Source: Ophiura sarsii (Eukaryota; Echinodermata; Ophiuroidea; Amphilepidida; Ophiuridae). Taken from it: DNA of 64,000 nt. The translations under genes were made by a program, and so were the position numbers. The notes under the pieces are model-generated. The model was not told where the DNA came from. It made no database searches and was given only the letters and a program-made list of their open reading frames with translations. The DNA lies in assembly GCA_035610835.1 (NCBI GenBank), contig CM069452.1, positions 27,640,143-27,704,142 of the forward strand. The letters are read 5' to 3'. This document shows, one piece after another, positions 12,111-23,562 of this stretch. Within the stretch, counting starts at the first letter, position 1; each line of letters opens with the position of its first letter.

Positions 12111-12641
12111 TTTATTTAACCATTGATCCGTTTATTTAAAACGAACGGATTTTGATCGTGAAATATTTGCCATTTTATACCATTTTGTATGTTACTCTCG
12201 CATAAAATGTGTTTATAATGTAATTATGGTCCTTATTTTTGAAAGAATGGTAATAAACTTTGAAATTTTCGAATACAACAAATTGCGTCATATTCACAGA
12301 TTTCATTTCTCTACTGATAACGCTTGACGTAGTGACTGACGACACATTTTTATAATTCTACGGGACACCATTCGTGTCAATATGATTGCTGTTTGATACA
12401 TGTACACACATTTGACGCATTCGACAATTAATTTTGTAAGGGAACGATGCTGATTAATGGGGATATGTACCTCGCTATAGTTACTATATCCTGGTGTTAC
12501 TCGCCAGTTATGCTCTATGAATTACATCGTTAGTAAGTTACGCTACAATTAGAGCATAACTACTAAGGAGGTAGCTTACCTCCCTATTAAGTTAGGGAGC
12601 AGTTCCATTTATACGCGATAAATTTATCGCGACTGTATCGG

Positions 12642-12860
12642 CAGTGGCGCGGATACAGGGGGGGGCTTTGGGGGCGGGCGCCCCCCGTAAAATTTTACAT
12701 TATACCTTTTTTGTGTACGCGTCCCCGTAAAATTTGACAATATACCTTTTTGTGTGTACCACTTTACCTTTTTCCGAGACATAGGTAGGTTCCGTGGGTA
12801 CATTTGCCACTTGTACCCTGCGATTTTTTTGCCGGTTTTGGGACAACCACATCGTTACCG

Positions 12861-12901
<41 letters not shown>

Positions 12902-13003
12902 ACTTGGCAGAATTTCACGAGCTGACCGCAAACAAATGTGGGCCCTTTTACGATTTTTTTTGGTGTCAGCCCCCCGTAAATTTTAATCCTGGATCCGCCA
13001 CTG
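12642..13003. mobile_element. CAGTGGCG-ended MITE nested in the Harbinger-like element
   Basis: It starts CAGTGGCGCGGATACAGG and ends CCTGGATCCGCCACTG, a common terminus of hAT-like MITEs in animals. The short direct repeat ATCGG flanks it (12637-12641, 13004-13008). It contains a 41-C tract and CCCCCGTAAAATTT motifs near both ends. Confidence 0.75.
12861..12901. repeat. poly-C tract, 41 nt
   Basis: The longest of about 15 C- or G-homopolymers in the window. It lies inside the CAGTGGCG MITE. Confidence 0.98.
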
Positions 13004-13997
13004 ATCGGGGCCTAATATGTTTTGGACCCGATGTTTTTCAAGTTGATACGTGATAAAATAGTCATCAGGCCCCGATAAAATAGACATCGGGGCCCGATAC
13101 GAGGCCTCTGCCATACCCTGGGGTATGTTTAGCAAATAGAGCGGGACATTGTTTAGCAAATACACGAGGATAATACAATTTACGTTAAACATCCATAATC
13201 AATAACATTATCTCTAAAAACATGAAATGCTGAATTTGTACCTTACGACTAGAATAAATAACCCGAAGCTCTATTTACATACCGACCACTTATCTTTCGT
13301 TATATTTAAACAAGCGGTAATACGCTACTCGATAAATAATTCCTTTGCTACTCGCAACTGTACGCGATACAAATCTCATCGGGGCCTGATAAAAAACTCA
13401 TTCTCCCAATTTTTATCGCGTACAAATGGAACTGCTCCCTTACACTAGTTTGGTGCACTCGGCCGGTTATGTTACAGAATACACACCTTTCTAAATCTTT
13501 TCTGGTGTATTTAATATTTTCTTTGCACGATCTATAAAGCTCAGTGATGACAGATTTTCGATGAAAAGCTCAGCATATTCTACTAATACTAATACTCTTC
13601 TACCGGGTCATTAGACACTTTGTCCATTTTATTGACATTTCTGTTGTAGAGTTAACGAAAAAATCCAGATGGTCAAATTTTGTATCGTAACCAAAATTTG
13701 AATATGTTAGTGTTAGTTATCTTTTCATTTTATGTTTGTAACAGCAACAAATAAATACCTAGGCCTTTCTTGACAGCTAATGTTGTCCCAATATTAAAAT
13801 ATGTAAACAGTTTTTGTAAACAATCACGTCTTCTCCATAATGTAATATTTTTGAGGTAAACAACAACGAAACAAATAATTTTCAAAATGGAAAATAAAAG
13901 AGCTATAATAGATGAAACAAATAGTGGGTACAATTTACCACAGTATCAATATTATACTGGTATTGGTCTTGATAATGTGATTGTATATGTACGTATA

Positions 13998-14662
13998 CAG
14001 GGTGAGTCAAAAAAAAGTGTACTCAACGTTGGGATTTTATATCTTATCTGTGCAAACATTTAACAGATTTTGTATTGAGGCAGACGGTTTATCTAATTAG
14101 CTTTCTAAAGACGATGGTTGAAATTGGTTGTTGTAAAAATGCTATGCTCATTTGCGTTGAGCGAACACTTCATAAACCCAACAAGATTTGCGATATTGTC
14201 TCTTATAAGATCTATTGAATTCTACTATTGCAATAAACGGTCCACACTCTAGTCCGAGCCAATTCCAACTATCACAAAAGACAAATTGTTTGTTGTTGCT
14301 AAAATCGTGTAATAATGACATTGTTTTGTCATTATTTCGCATGTAATGTTTGAAAAAAAACTGAGAATGTTTGATTTGTCTTTATTAGTTAGCTAGTGTG
14401 TACTATACATAAATCCACTTGTTCAATAAATCAAGCATTATTGAGTAAGATATTCAATATGGTGTTTGGTTTCAAAATGCAGTCACGTTACCAAAATAGT
14501 CATATCTGGTAAACGGTATCATGAAATGTCGTGATACTTTTTGCTGATGATAGTGAATAAATGCATCTATTGCCGCATACATTGGTTGCCTTCATATTCT
14601 GATAGCAACTATTGTTAATAATTAATTTACTTTGAGTACACATTTTTTTTTTACTCACCCTG
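13998..14662. mobile_element. mariner-like MITE, CAGGGTGAGTCAAAA termini
   Basis: Near-perfect TIRs of about 34 bp (CAGGGTGAGT then an A-run then GTGTACTCAA) are flanked by TA (13996-13997 and 14663-14664). The 665-bp interior has no long ORF. A one-ended copy in inverse orientation is at 44448-44570. Confidence 0.88.
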
Positions 14663-14759
14663 TAATTCCTTTATGTTTATGATACTAAACTAAAACTAAG
14701 GCCTGCATTCTAAAAATGCTCAATCGCAACTCTGTTTGAACTTTTACTTTCATGGTTAA

Positions 14760-14985
14760 ACTTGCAATATCCAATGTAGTCCATAGTGTTTCATTTGCTT
14801 TTCATTTGTATTAAATCGGACATTCGGTTTAGGGTTTATGACTAATCAAAGTAAACACGGTGACGTGACATTGAAATTAAATTTACACACACATGTGTTA
14901 TATTTCTTTTGTATTTTATTGTTTTCAAGGGGCGATATTTTTCAAATAAAAATTAATTACACAGTTAATATACAGCCACAATCTA
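14760..14985. mobile_element. degraded fragment related to the 56.7-kb element
   Basis: It shares ordered blocks with about 56757-57000 (for example TCGGACATTCGGTT, and TTGTTTTCAAGGGGCGATAT). The termini are gone. It lies about 540 bp upstream of the TLR pseudogene. Confidence 0.6.
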
Positions 14986-15227
14986 GCAGCGTAGGCATTT
15001 GTAGTGTGTTAGGATGGTTAAGATTAATTGCATACATAACAGGATATGGGAAAGTATCGATAACACTTGTATTACGGTACCTAAAATCAAAACTGAGATT
15101 CAAAGAATAACCTTTCCAAGCCCAGTAAAATGTGTGCTCTGTTATAAATAGTAAAACAACATATAAACATAATAGGCTATAATACTTGTAGTGTAAAACA
15201 TAAGCCACACCCATTTAAAAATCTAAG

Positions 15228-15235
15228 TATATAAA
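15228..15235 (+). promoter_or_regulatory. candidate TATA box of the TLR pseudogene
   Basis: TATATAAA lies about 295 bp before the TLR start codon, which would give a 5' leader of roughly 260 bases. A short upstream ORF (15489-15527) overlaps the TLR ATG in another frame. No other core element is obvious. The promoter role is inference. Confidence 0.35.
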
Positions 15236-15523
15236 CAGTCCGTATGTGCAACTTTCAAAACCGTTTCAAAAGTTACATTGTTTCGCTGACTGCACTGCAC
15301 ATTGCATTCCGGACGATAGGCTGTTAACACGTTTAGAATTGCGTAGCATACCTAACCAAAGACGCAGCGCAAAGAAGTCATTGTGATAAAGGACATTGGA
15401 GGCAAACCCACCTTGTGATTGGACTAACCAAAGGCATTACTTTAGACCTCAGACAATTTGAAAGAACCAAGGACATTGTTTTACTAAAATGATACCTAAG
15501 AATCACAACGATACCTACATATC

Positions 15524-18215
15524 ATGAGTAACTATCATCAGGCAATGGCATATTCTAATTCAGTTTCCAGAGTTACTCTCTTTCTCCACATATTGCTCTT
15601 TATCAAACCAATCGCTTCCAGCGCCGCTGCCGTGTACCCACAACAAAGTTTGGCCTGCAAGAGTCATGATACAATTCATTTGGACTGCAGTAACAGAAAT
15701 CTACTTGATGTACCACCATTCAGACTACCAATAGTGGATAATATCACCACTACATTGAATCTGAGCTATAACAACCTGACAGAAATCAACGGTGCACCTT
15801 TTTCACAGCTAGCAAACCTACAAATACTGGATCTAAGCGATAATAAAATATTTATATTATCTGATACTTCATTTAATGGACTGCACATGCTCATAAGGTT
15901 GGATTTATCAAAGAATACACTTATGTATCTACCAACAAACATTTTTAATGATTTATCAGAACTGCTTTTACTGGATATGAGTGACACATTTAGTGGATTA
16001 CAAACAAGTATACCAAGCCACGCATTACGACCTCTACACTTACTTCAAGATCTTCGTATCGCAGGCAATATCAAATCACTGCAAGTTGGGAAAGACTTTC
16101 AAAACCTGAAAAACCTGAACCTCCTTGATCTTTTCTCATATGATATCATCTCAAACATTACTAATGACTCTTTCGAGCACCTTTCAGACTTACCATTAGA
16201 GATAATAGGAATTTCATGGGGGTTTAATCATGGACATTTTACTATAGAATCAGGAGTTTTTCACAATTGACACATGTTAAAGTAATATATATTAACTATG
16301 AAGCATTACCAAGACTTGCATCCCTTCACTCTCCACTTGAAAAGCTGTATTTTTTCCCAAGCTTTTCAAGTATCATAAATAGTCTGGATAACACCACCCT
16401 TCAAGTCCTCGAGAAGTGGAATTCAACTCTGCGTGAGTTAATATTGGCTTTTTATTCTCTAGACAGTATTGAGGATAACAGTTTTATCTGGGTATCACAG
16501 CTTACCATGTTAGATATAAGTGACAATAATATCGCCAAATTAGCATCAAATGCTTTTTATGGCCTGCACAACCTAAACCAATTAATGCTATATAATAACC
16601 AGCTGACATCAATCCCATCTGCAGCATTAGGCGCATTTATAACATCAATATCTTTAAAGTGGCTTGATCTTAGTGCAAACTATATTTCTGGTAAAATAGC
16701 TCCAGATGCATTGTCTGCAGTGCCTTATGTAACGCACTTGGATTTATCGGACAATAGAATAGATCTATTCAATATCAACTGGGTGAAAACATTTCACAAT
16801 CTTACCCACCTACTTCTAGATGAAAGCCAGAGAAACTCTGGGGTAGGTTCGCTTGTTTATGTGAACCCACCACTACAATCATTACAAACTTTGCAATTAA
16901 ACAAGGTCAAAAACATAGTCTTTGACCTTCCCATGTGTATTATGCTTCCCAATTTAAAACATGCAATTATATCAACGGCACCTATTTATGACTTCCCATC
17001 ATCCCTTGCTCTTGATAGATGCATCCATCTTGTGGAACTTGATTTATCAGGGTCTGTAATCAACATCACTGGCCTTGTATCAGCCAGTAAATATTCTATC
17101 CCACCTACGCATCTTGGGTATGGCAAGAAACCAAGTGTCCTCCATCAAACAGATACTGTTCATCAAAGCACCAATGCTTGAAACTCTTGATCTAAGTTTT
17201 AATGATATCAAAACTATTAACAGTGAAATACTGATCTTTTCAAATCTTGTGAATCTTGACTTGGGAGGCAACACACTGGCATCCCTAGGTGGTCTTGAAC
17301 ACCTGAACCTCCTTAAGAATATCATTCTATCCAGGAATCAAATAACTGCTGTACTAACATGGTTACTATCAAGACATAGTGACTCAACTCTGGAAACACT
17401 GGATTTAAGTCAAAATCCTTTCCTATGCACATGTGACATCCAACCATTTACGACATGGATTTTTTTCTGACACAATAACTTGGTTGTCACCAAACCAATA
17501 CTTATGTGCCAGTCCAGATGCAGTGGAAGGCATGAGTGTTACATCAATTGAATTGAATTGTAGATCACATATTAGCTTCTACCTTGGTATCAGTATCCCA
17601 CTCCTACTGGTACTCTGTATTAGTATCATTCTGCTCTTTCATTATCGCTGGCATATCAAGTATAGGTTATTTCTATTCTACAGAAATCTACAACCATTTC
17701 CTGAAGATGGTGAGGAATTTGAAATGGTTCAGATGGATGGTTTTCCACAATACCATGCTTATGTTGCTTATGACGAAGATTGTGATAATGATGAAGGTTG
17801 GGTATTTAATGGACTTCGACCTAATATGAAAGAAGGACCAGAACCACTTTGATTGTGCATCAAGGGAAGAGATTTCATACCAGGACAAAATATTATACAA
17901 ACTATATCTGAGAGTATCCTGCAAAGTCGTAAGACTATCTTGGTTATGACGCCACGCTTTGTGCACAGCGAGTGGTGTTATTATGAGATGCAAATGGCTC
18001 AGATGAGATTGTTTCATGAAAATCGCGATGTTCTGATTCTGGTATTGTTAGATGATATTCCAGACAATAAGCTGACAATATCATTAAGGCAACTGCTGTG
18101 TAAAAAGGAGTATCTGAAATGGCCAAAGAATAGAGTAGGACAAAGAGTATTTTGGCAAAGATTGAGGGAAGCGCTCAAGACCCCTGTACGTATAGACCGA
18201 CGGTATGATGTTTAA
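15524..18215 (+). pseudogene. Toll-like receptor, intronless, broken by three frameshifts and one stop
   Basis: Read across its breaks this is one TLR of roughly 900 codons, normal for the family. TLRs are membrane receptors that sense microbial ligands with an LRR ectodomain and signal through a cytoplasmic TIR domain. Seen in order: a hydrophobic signal segment (about residues 17-35), an LRR N-cap with paired cysteines, about 20 LRRs (LxxLxLxxN pattern), an LRR C-cap beginning NPFLCTCDIQPF, a transmembrane helix (about 17570-17640) and a TIR domain (about 17750-18180) with YHAYVAYDED, box 2 LCIKGRDFIPG and box 3 FW. Breaks: a T-run one base short at 16257-16261; a shift from frame 1 to frame 2 near 17085-17105; a T7 run one base long at 17460-17466; and TGA at 17850-17852 just before box 2. 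The first ATG in frame was chosen as start. A single ectodomain C-cap fits the vertebrate-like TLR type. Two of the shifts are in homopolymers, so sequencing error is possible for them. A recently inactivated gene copy is the favoured reading. Confidence 0.93.
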
Positions 18216-19440
18216 AGTCAGGAAAATTGTCAAAGCCCTAATGCATCTCGGTGGTCAAATGTTCACTATAGCTGAAGAAGGCTATTTCTGATACGGCCGA
18301 GCTGCCAAATTAATACGTTCTAATTTTGACTTTTAATCTGACGCAAGAGTAATATCTTCCATCATTCAGTGTACAAATATCCACAACATTTGGTTAAAGT
18401 GGTTTCAATGAAGAGATCTGACCGGGTACCATTCCAAAGACATCTTGGTGATGCAAAAATATGTTCGCCATCCATAAAAAAAATTAAATACTAAGGAGTG
18501 TAGACGTTGTAAAATGAAATTTATTTTCAATATCGAAGGTTTTTCAGAATATCAATAAGAAATGTAATGATCATGGAACTGTTAGAAACAGACAAAAATT
18601 AATATCATTCAATCGAATTTGATATGAGAGAAGTTTAAGAGAAAAACATACCCTATCTCTTTAAACAGTTCTTGCTTTAATAACTTACCAAGTGCATACT
18701 TTATTGTTTATAAATATGGGTTTGCACAACAGAGTTATATCATGATATATCAATACTTGAAATGAAATATTGTTTTATTTATGAAAGTTTCAACAAAAAC
18801 AGGTACTCTTTGGTCTATCTATAACATTGTGTTTTATATATTTATAACATTTCAACAGTCATACAGTTTGATGTGCTGTGTGAATAACCAATACCATAGT
18901 ATAGTGGTAGCATCCACCAACTTGGAACACTTTGGATTTCGCGCTTTTTCGTAAATATGTTGTAATTCTGCAGTACCCTCTTGTATGTTGACTGTTGAGT
19001 AATTTTACTGCTCGAAATACAAATATTTGTAACGGTTTTTAGTCGTGTTTCACTCAAGACAATGGTAGTATTTATATTTTTGTCGAATTCTCAAATCTAA
19101 ATTATTTCAAAAATTATTGAGCTATACTGTATACAGAACGTAATTGTTTTAATCTGCAGTAATACATTCTGTGTACGTTTTTCGTATTTAGAGTTTTTAT
19201 TTGATTACTCATATGCTCAATACTTCATGATCATGCCGGGTCTTATAAAGAAACTTTTCAAAACAATAATTGATAGGAACAATTAACCGACACTTTCGAA
19301 TATAAGCAATGGATTTCCTAACTTTTGGAACACATCGTATTTTTAATTTACCAGATTAAAGTTTAATACATCATTCCAGATAAACCAGGTGTGTTCTATC
19401 ATGAGGATGTTCGTGGAGGCAAATTATGAACTACAGTGTA
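18216..19440. other. 3' flank of the TLR pseudogene, nothing recognised
   Basis: AT-rich, no repeats shared with the rest of the window noticed, no ORF of interest. No clear AATAAA close to the stop. Confidence 0.4.
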
Positions 19441-19444
19441 CCGC

Positions 19445-19740
19445 TATTGTTATACCTCAGACGTAAGGTTTATATTCTAAAATTACTCAGAGAATAGTGT
19501 ATCTTGTCTCATTGGGCACACAATCAGACCCAGTTTCAACATATTAAACTGACAATTGACCGTATCAGTATTTGACACTGATTAACTTGAGCATTCCATG
19601 TAATTCAATCTACTAGAACGTTAGTGAATTAAAGGCAATTGAAGTGACACTGTGGATGTTTATGCCCGATTTAAATGTATTAGGAGTTGTTACGTAAGCA
19701 TAACAATCAGAGGACTGAAGACAGGTGAGCTACATGCTTA
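19445..19740. repeat. duplicated block shared with 6900-7200
   Basis: Paralogue of the 6.9-kb block. It is followed by a 17-bp direct repeat (CTGTTTCTAGAACCCTG, about 19788-19822) and a B-box-like segment at about 19940. Confidence 0.85.
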
Positions 19741-19894
19741 ACTCTAACCCTACCAAATACAACAAAATACCACGACACATCCTGTTTCTAGAACCCTGCC
19801 TGTTTCTAGAACCCTGTGTGGAAGCGTTCTGATTCAATAATTGACCCAGTCTATAAACTTGGCGCAGTATACTGCGCAAAGTAGCCTTGACACT

Positions 19895-19970
19895 CATGGC
19901 GTGTTGTGGAATTCATTACCTCGTGTGCCGAAGGTCCGTGGTTCAAATCCCGGGGGAGTATCGGCTATTA
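19895..19970 (+). repeat. tRNA-like segment (SINE head candidate)
   Basis: TGGCGTGTTGTGGAATT (A-box-like) is followed by GTGGTTCAAATCCCGGG (B-box) at the right spacing. The T stem is imperfect and no cloverleaf can be completed. Confidence 0.45.
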
Positions 19971-20029
19971 TTTGGATCCGTTATCGCCCCCGCGGACACA
20001 TTTGCTGAAAAAGGAGGGGTAGTGTTAGG

Positions 20030-21380
20030 GTTAATTTTCAGTAAATCTTGAATATAGATAATTCAATACGGTAATATTTCGCCGATGGAATAGGTATGGT
20101 TACAAAACAAAAATCTCAAACAAACTTCCGACACAACTATACATGTATATAGGTATACTAATTGTTATTGTTATGATCTCATTTTAGCAGACAAAATATG
20201 GGAGGGGCTGTGTTGAAATTATAAACGATTCTCAAGGTGTATATTATATAGCCTGTGGAAACAAATCATAGTAATACAATAATGCAGATGCGGTTAAAGG
20301 GAATATAACAAAGAAGCTGCGTCGGCATTAAATAATATCAAATAAATGAAGTCAAAAGTGAAGAAATGCCGTGATAATATAATTTATTGTACACATTTTC
20401 GGCCATCGGCCTTCATCGGGTACGGTAGATTGAATTGTTTACATTCTGCACCCAAATTCGGGGATATAAGCAGTCTTAAGATGTCAATGAAGTTTCACAT
20501 TTATCAAAAGTGTACGAATATAGCTTTTATTAAGACATTGTACTATCGTTTGAACTAAACTATAATGAAAAAACGAAAACCAATCTCTATTTTCGATGTT
20601 TAAAAGAAAGAGTTTTATAAGAACATTCATATGTTGCCCCTAATCTCAAAATGACCTTTGATTTATCGTTACTTTAGTTTATTAATTTCAAAATGAGTTT
20701 GTAAATTGGATATATTCTTTCCTCGTACAGAAGGCCCACTTAAAACTCAGGAAAGGGTATAAAAGAGGCGAAGCTTTCAACAACAATATGATTTGCAATG
20801 GATATAATTGAAGATTTTTATAATATGGGTGGTTTGGAAACCTATCAACGACACACGGTCAAGTCATCACACTTTTGCGTCAGCAAGACTCTTTAATAAC
20901 TAAAACATGCTAAAAATGGGATTTGTTCTCAGTAGAGAAAATTTGCATTGAAAATGAAACCCTTATTTAACCCTTTTTAAACTCTATTCCTTTGGTTTAT
21001 CCTTTGCGGTTCTGATTGTTTGTCTGTAGTACACTCCTCCCGCTCCTTGATGAGAACATTCGATATTCTGAGTTTTACACGTATTTCTTAAATTTCAATA
21101 TATGAAGAGCTGTTTAGCAAAAGGGCCTACATCCACTTCTGCCTTTTTACTTATTTTGCATTATTGTATGGATGGCTATTCATTATGTGGAATGTGGCTT
21201 GTATTGTTGGCGCCTCAATTGGCGTGCATGGATGCACTAATCCAAGCCATAGAAAACAGTTATGAACACAGCCATACAATAATGTGATTAATTCCATGGA
21301 CATACAAATTCACTAATGCAAAATGAGTAACATGTCGGGGTGGTCTAGTGGCTCTATTGCAACAAAGCTCTTTATATATA
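20030..21380. other. no recognised feature
   Basis: Unique AT-rich DNA with small ORFs only (20346-20558, 21102-21287), neither with motifs. Confidence 0.4.
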
Positions 21381-21384
21381 CCAA

Positions 21385-22433
21385 CACTGGATACTCTACC
21401 ACTGCAGCATGCTTCTTTCCCAAAAACTCAAATGAAATTTATTTTCAATATCGAAGGTTTTTCTTTGTAGCTTGAAACATTTATTGTTTTATATAAAGGA
21501 TATGTTACAATTGCAGTAAACACTGAGTACAATTGATTTTAGAGCCTTTATATATCCTATGTTTCCAGGTAGCTGTATTGTTTTTTGTACAAATTAATTT
21601 AGACGATGAGTGTATTTTGATTAAAGCTACTATTGCTGACCTGTATTCAGCTATACCCTCGAGACAGAAAATACAATGTGATATAACACATATTGAATGT
21701 CTTCAATACAAGTAAGCAATACTCACAGTGATATCCTGTAACTAAAAAGTGTTAACGTGATACAGTAAGCAGCAACAGAACTGTTGTTCAAAAGTAGGGC
21801 ACTTTATCCACTTATGATACTCCAATTCGAAAAATAACGAGAACAGTACTGGTTAGAAGACCATATTAACCTGATTTTAAAAATTGTAAATCTTCTCTAG
21901 AAAAATAAATGTATATATTACCATCAGCAATCCTTTTTTAGAGTATTTATGTGTACTTCAATCTCAGATTAGCTGTCCTAACAACAACATCTTCAGAATA
22001 TAGTTCATATTATATAGGTGATGACGCTACTGTGCGTGTCCAGAATATATTTGACGAAATAGCTAGTCTATCTTTCATATTTTATTGTGAAATATAATTA
22101 ATTTTCCCCAGACAGAAAATATTTTCACTATTACTGAAAGCAGTTTATTAGATTGTCTTAACGGCTTTCGTAAGATTACGGTTCCCGTCACGTACACATA
22201 CATTTGACCCACTAATATCATCTTTCCAAATCATACTAATATTGCCTATACAGCTATTGCTTGCAAAATCACGTTAAGTAAATACCCTATCTTTGACTAA
22301 TGCTGTGGGGATACCTTGTTGCGCATAAATACTAGGAACTCAATTTGTTTTATGTCATTTGCATGGCCTAGAGGTCAACCTAATACAGGTCAGTGAAAGA
22401 TAACTCCAATCAACATTGAATAAATATACACCT
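21385..22433. repeat. duplicated block leading into the GAAC microsatellite
   Basis: Collinear with 25853-26880, and its first 690 bp with 8800-9480. It ends with the TTACGGTTCCCGTC...CAGTGAAAGATAAC block next to the tetranucleotide array. Confidence 0.85.
21569..21711 (+). pseudogene. exon-like block, copy 2
   Basis: An open 143-nt block bounded by TTTCCAG (acceptor-like) and CAA|GTAAGC (donor-like). It reads VQINLDDECILIKATIADLY and continues to HIECLQY. About 300 bp downstream (22018) another short block, GTGATGACGCTACTGTGCGT, is also shared by all copies, but joining the two gives a stop at these exact sites. So the exon structure is unproven. Confidence 0.45.
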
Positions 22434-23076
22434 ACGAACGAACGAACGAACGAACGAACGAACGAACGAACGAACGAACGAACGAACGAACGAACGAACG
22501 AACGAACGAACGAACGAACGAACGAACGAACGAACGAACGAACGAACGAACGAACGAACGAACGAACGAACGAACGAACGAACGAACGAACGAACGAACG
22601 AACGAACGAACGAACGAACGAACGAACGAACGAACGAACGAACGAACGAACGAACGAACGAACGAACGAACGAACGAACGAACGAACGAACGAACGAACG
22701 AACCGACGAACGAACGAACGAACGAACGAACGGACGGACGAACGAACGAACGAACGAACGAACGAACGAACGAACGAACGAACGAACGAACGAACGAACG
22801 AACGAACTAACGAACGAACGAACGAACGAACGAACGAACGAACGAACGAACGAACGAACGAACCGACGAACGAACGAACGGACGGACGAACGAACGAACG
22901 AACGAACGAACGAACGAACGAACGAACGAACGAACGAACGAACGAACGAACGAACGAACGAACGAACGAACGAACGAACGAACGAACGAACGAACGAACG
23001 AACGAACGAACGAACGAACGAACGAACGAACGAACGAACGAACGAACGAACGAACGAACGAACGAACGAACGAACG
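22434..23076. repeat. 643-bp (GAAC)n microsatellite
   Basis: About 160 tetranucleotide units with a few point variants. It leaves one plus-strand frame (repeated NERT) and one minus-strand frame (repeated SFVR) open, but neither is a credible gene. Paralogous positions at about 6655, 10728 and 26880 carry only a few units. Confidence 0.97.
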
Positions 23077-23268
23077 GCTGCGATATAACGAAACCAATGT
23101 AACTACGACTTCAGACTCATTTTGCTTGATCGCATCACAATAAACAAACAAATAAAAAAACAAATAAACAAACAAATAAACAAACATACAGGCGAACAAT
23201 TAAAATGTGATTGGACAAAGGTTTCAAATGCGAGAAGGGGTTTTATATCTCAGGTCCATTTCTGTTGT

Positions 23269-23562
23269 TCAATTTACCGCGTCACATAAGGCATGGCTCA
23301 TCAACGACTCAATTAAGTAAGATGTTAACTTATTTGTTTCACAGTCATATTGCAAGTGATGTTTAACACTGATTTCATTATGTTGTGTTTTTATTTTGTT
23401 AAGTGCTGTGGCACCATGCGCTGTTATGTTAATATCAGTATGCTTCCCGTCAACCATTTCAAGTTTAGTGACATTTTGGCTGCCACAGGCGGCGTTGATA
23501 GAATCTAGATGTAGTAAAAACGAAGAATACCCGGACAAAATACGCTCAAAGAATATGATCAA
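23269..23562 (-). CDS. unrecognised 97-codon ORF, possibly a gene fragment
   Basis: The minus-strand ORF begins with a short hydrophobic stretch (SGYSSFLLHL) and continues GSQNVTKLEMVDGKHTDINI, then a region rich in charged residues. A paralogue at about 9480-9700 (minus) keeps QNVTSFEMVDGEHTDINI at the protein level but has a shift and stops. I do not recognise a family. It may be a fragment of a duplicated secreted-protein gene, or chance openness of duplicated DNA. Confidence 0.3.
   Translation of the reverse strand: MIIFFERILSGYSSFLLHLDSINAACGSQNVTKLEMVDGKHTDINITAHGATALNKIKTQHNEISVKHHLQYDCETNKLTSYLIESLMSHALCDAVN

Larger units (their letters stand above)
12595..13439. mobile_element. PIF/Harbinger-like element, TTA target duplication
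   Basis: The TIR GGGAGCAGTTCCATTT, continuing into a GCGATAAA motif, is inverted at the right end. TTA flanks both sides (12592-12594, 13440-13442), as expected for Harbinger (TWA). The interior repeats GATAAAAT and GGGGCC motifs. It is interrupted by another MITE at 12642-13003 and has no transposase ORF. Confidence 0.75.

Noticed and set aside
12700..13053. Proline- or glycine-rich ORFs around the poly-C tract
   Set aside because: They exist only because the homopolymer lies in them, inside a MITE. The same holds for 4177-4456 and 60826-61147.
17853..18215. Separate TIR-only gene
   Set aside because: It is the continuation, in the same frame, of the TLR after the TGA at 17850. Its first Met is a non-ATG codon and it lacks the start of the TIR domain.
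22416..23102. 228-codon NERT-repeat ORF (and SFVR ORF on the other strand)
   Set aside because: Both are translations of a tetranucleotide microsatellite, which has no stops in these frames.
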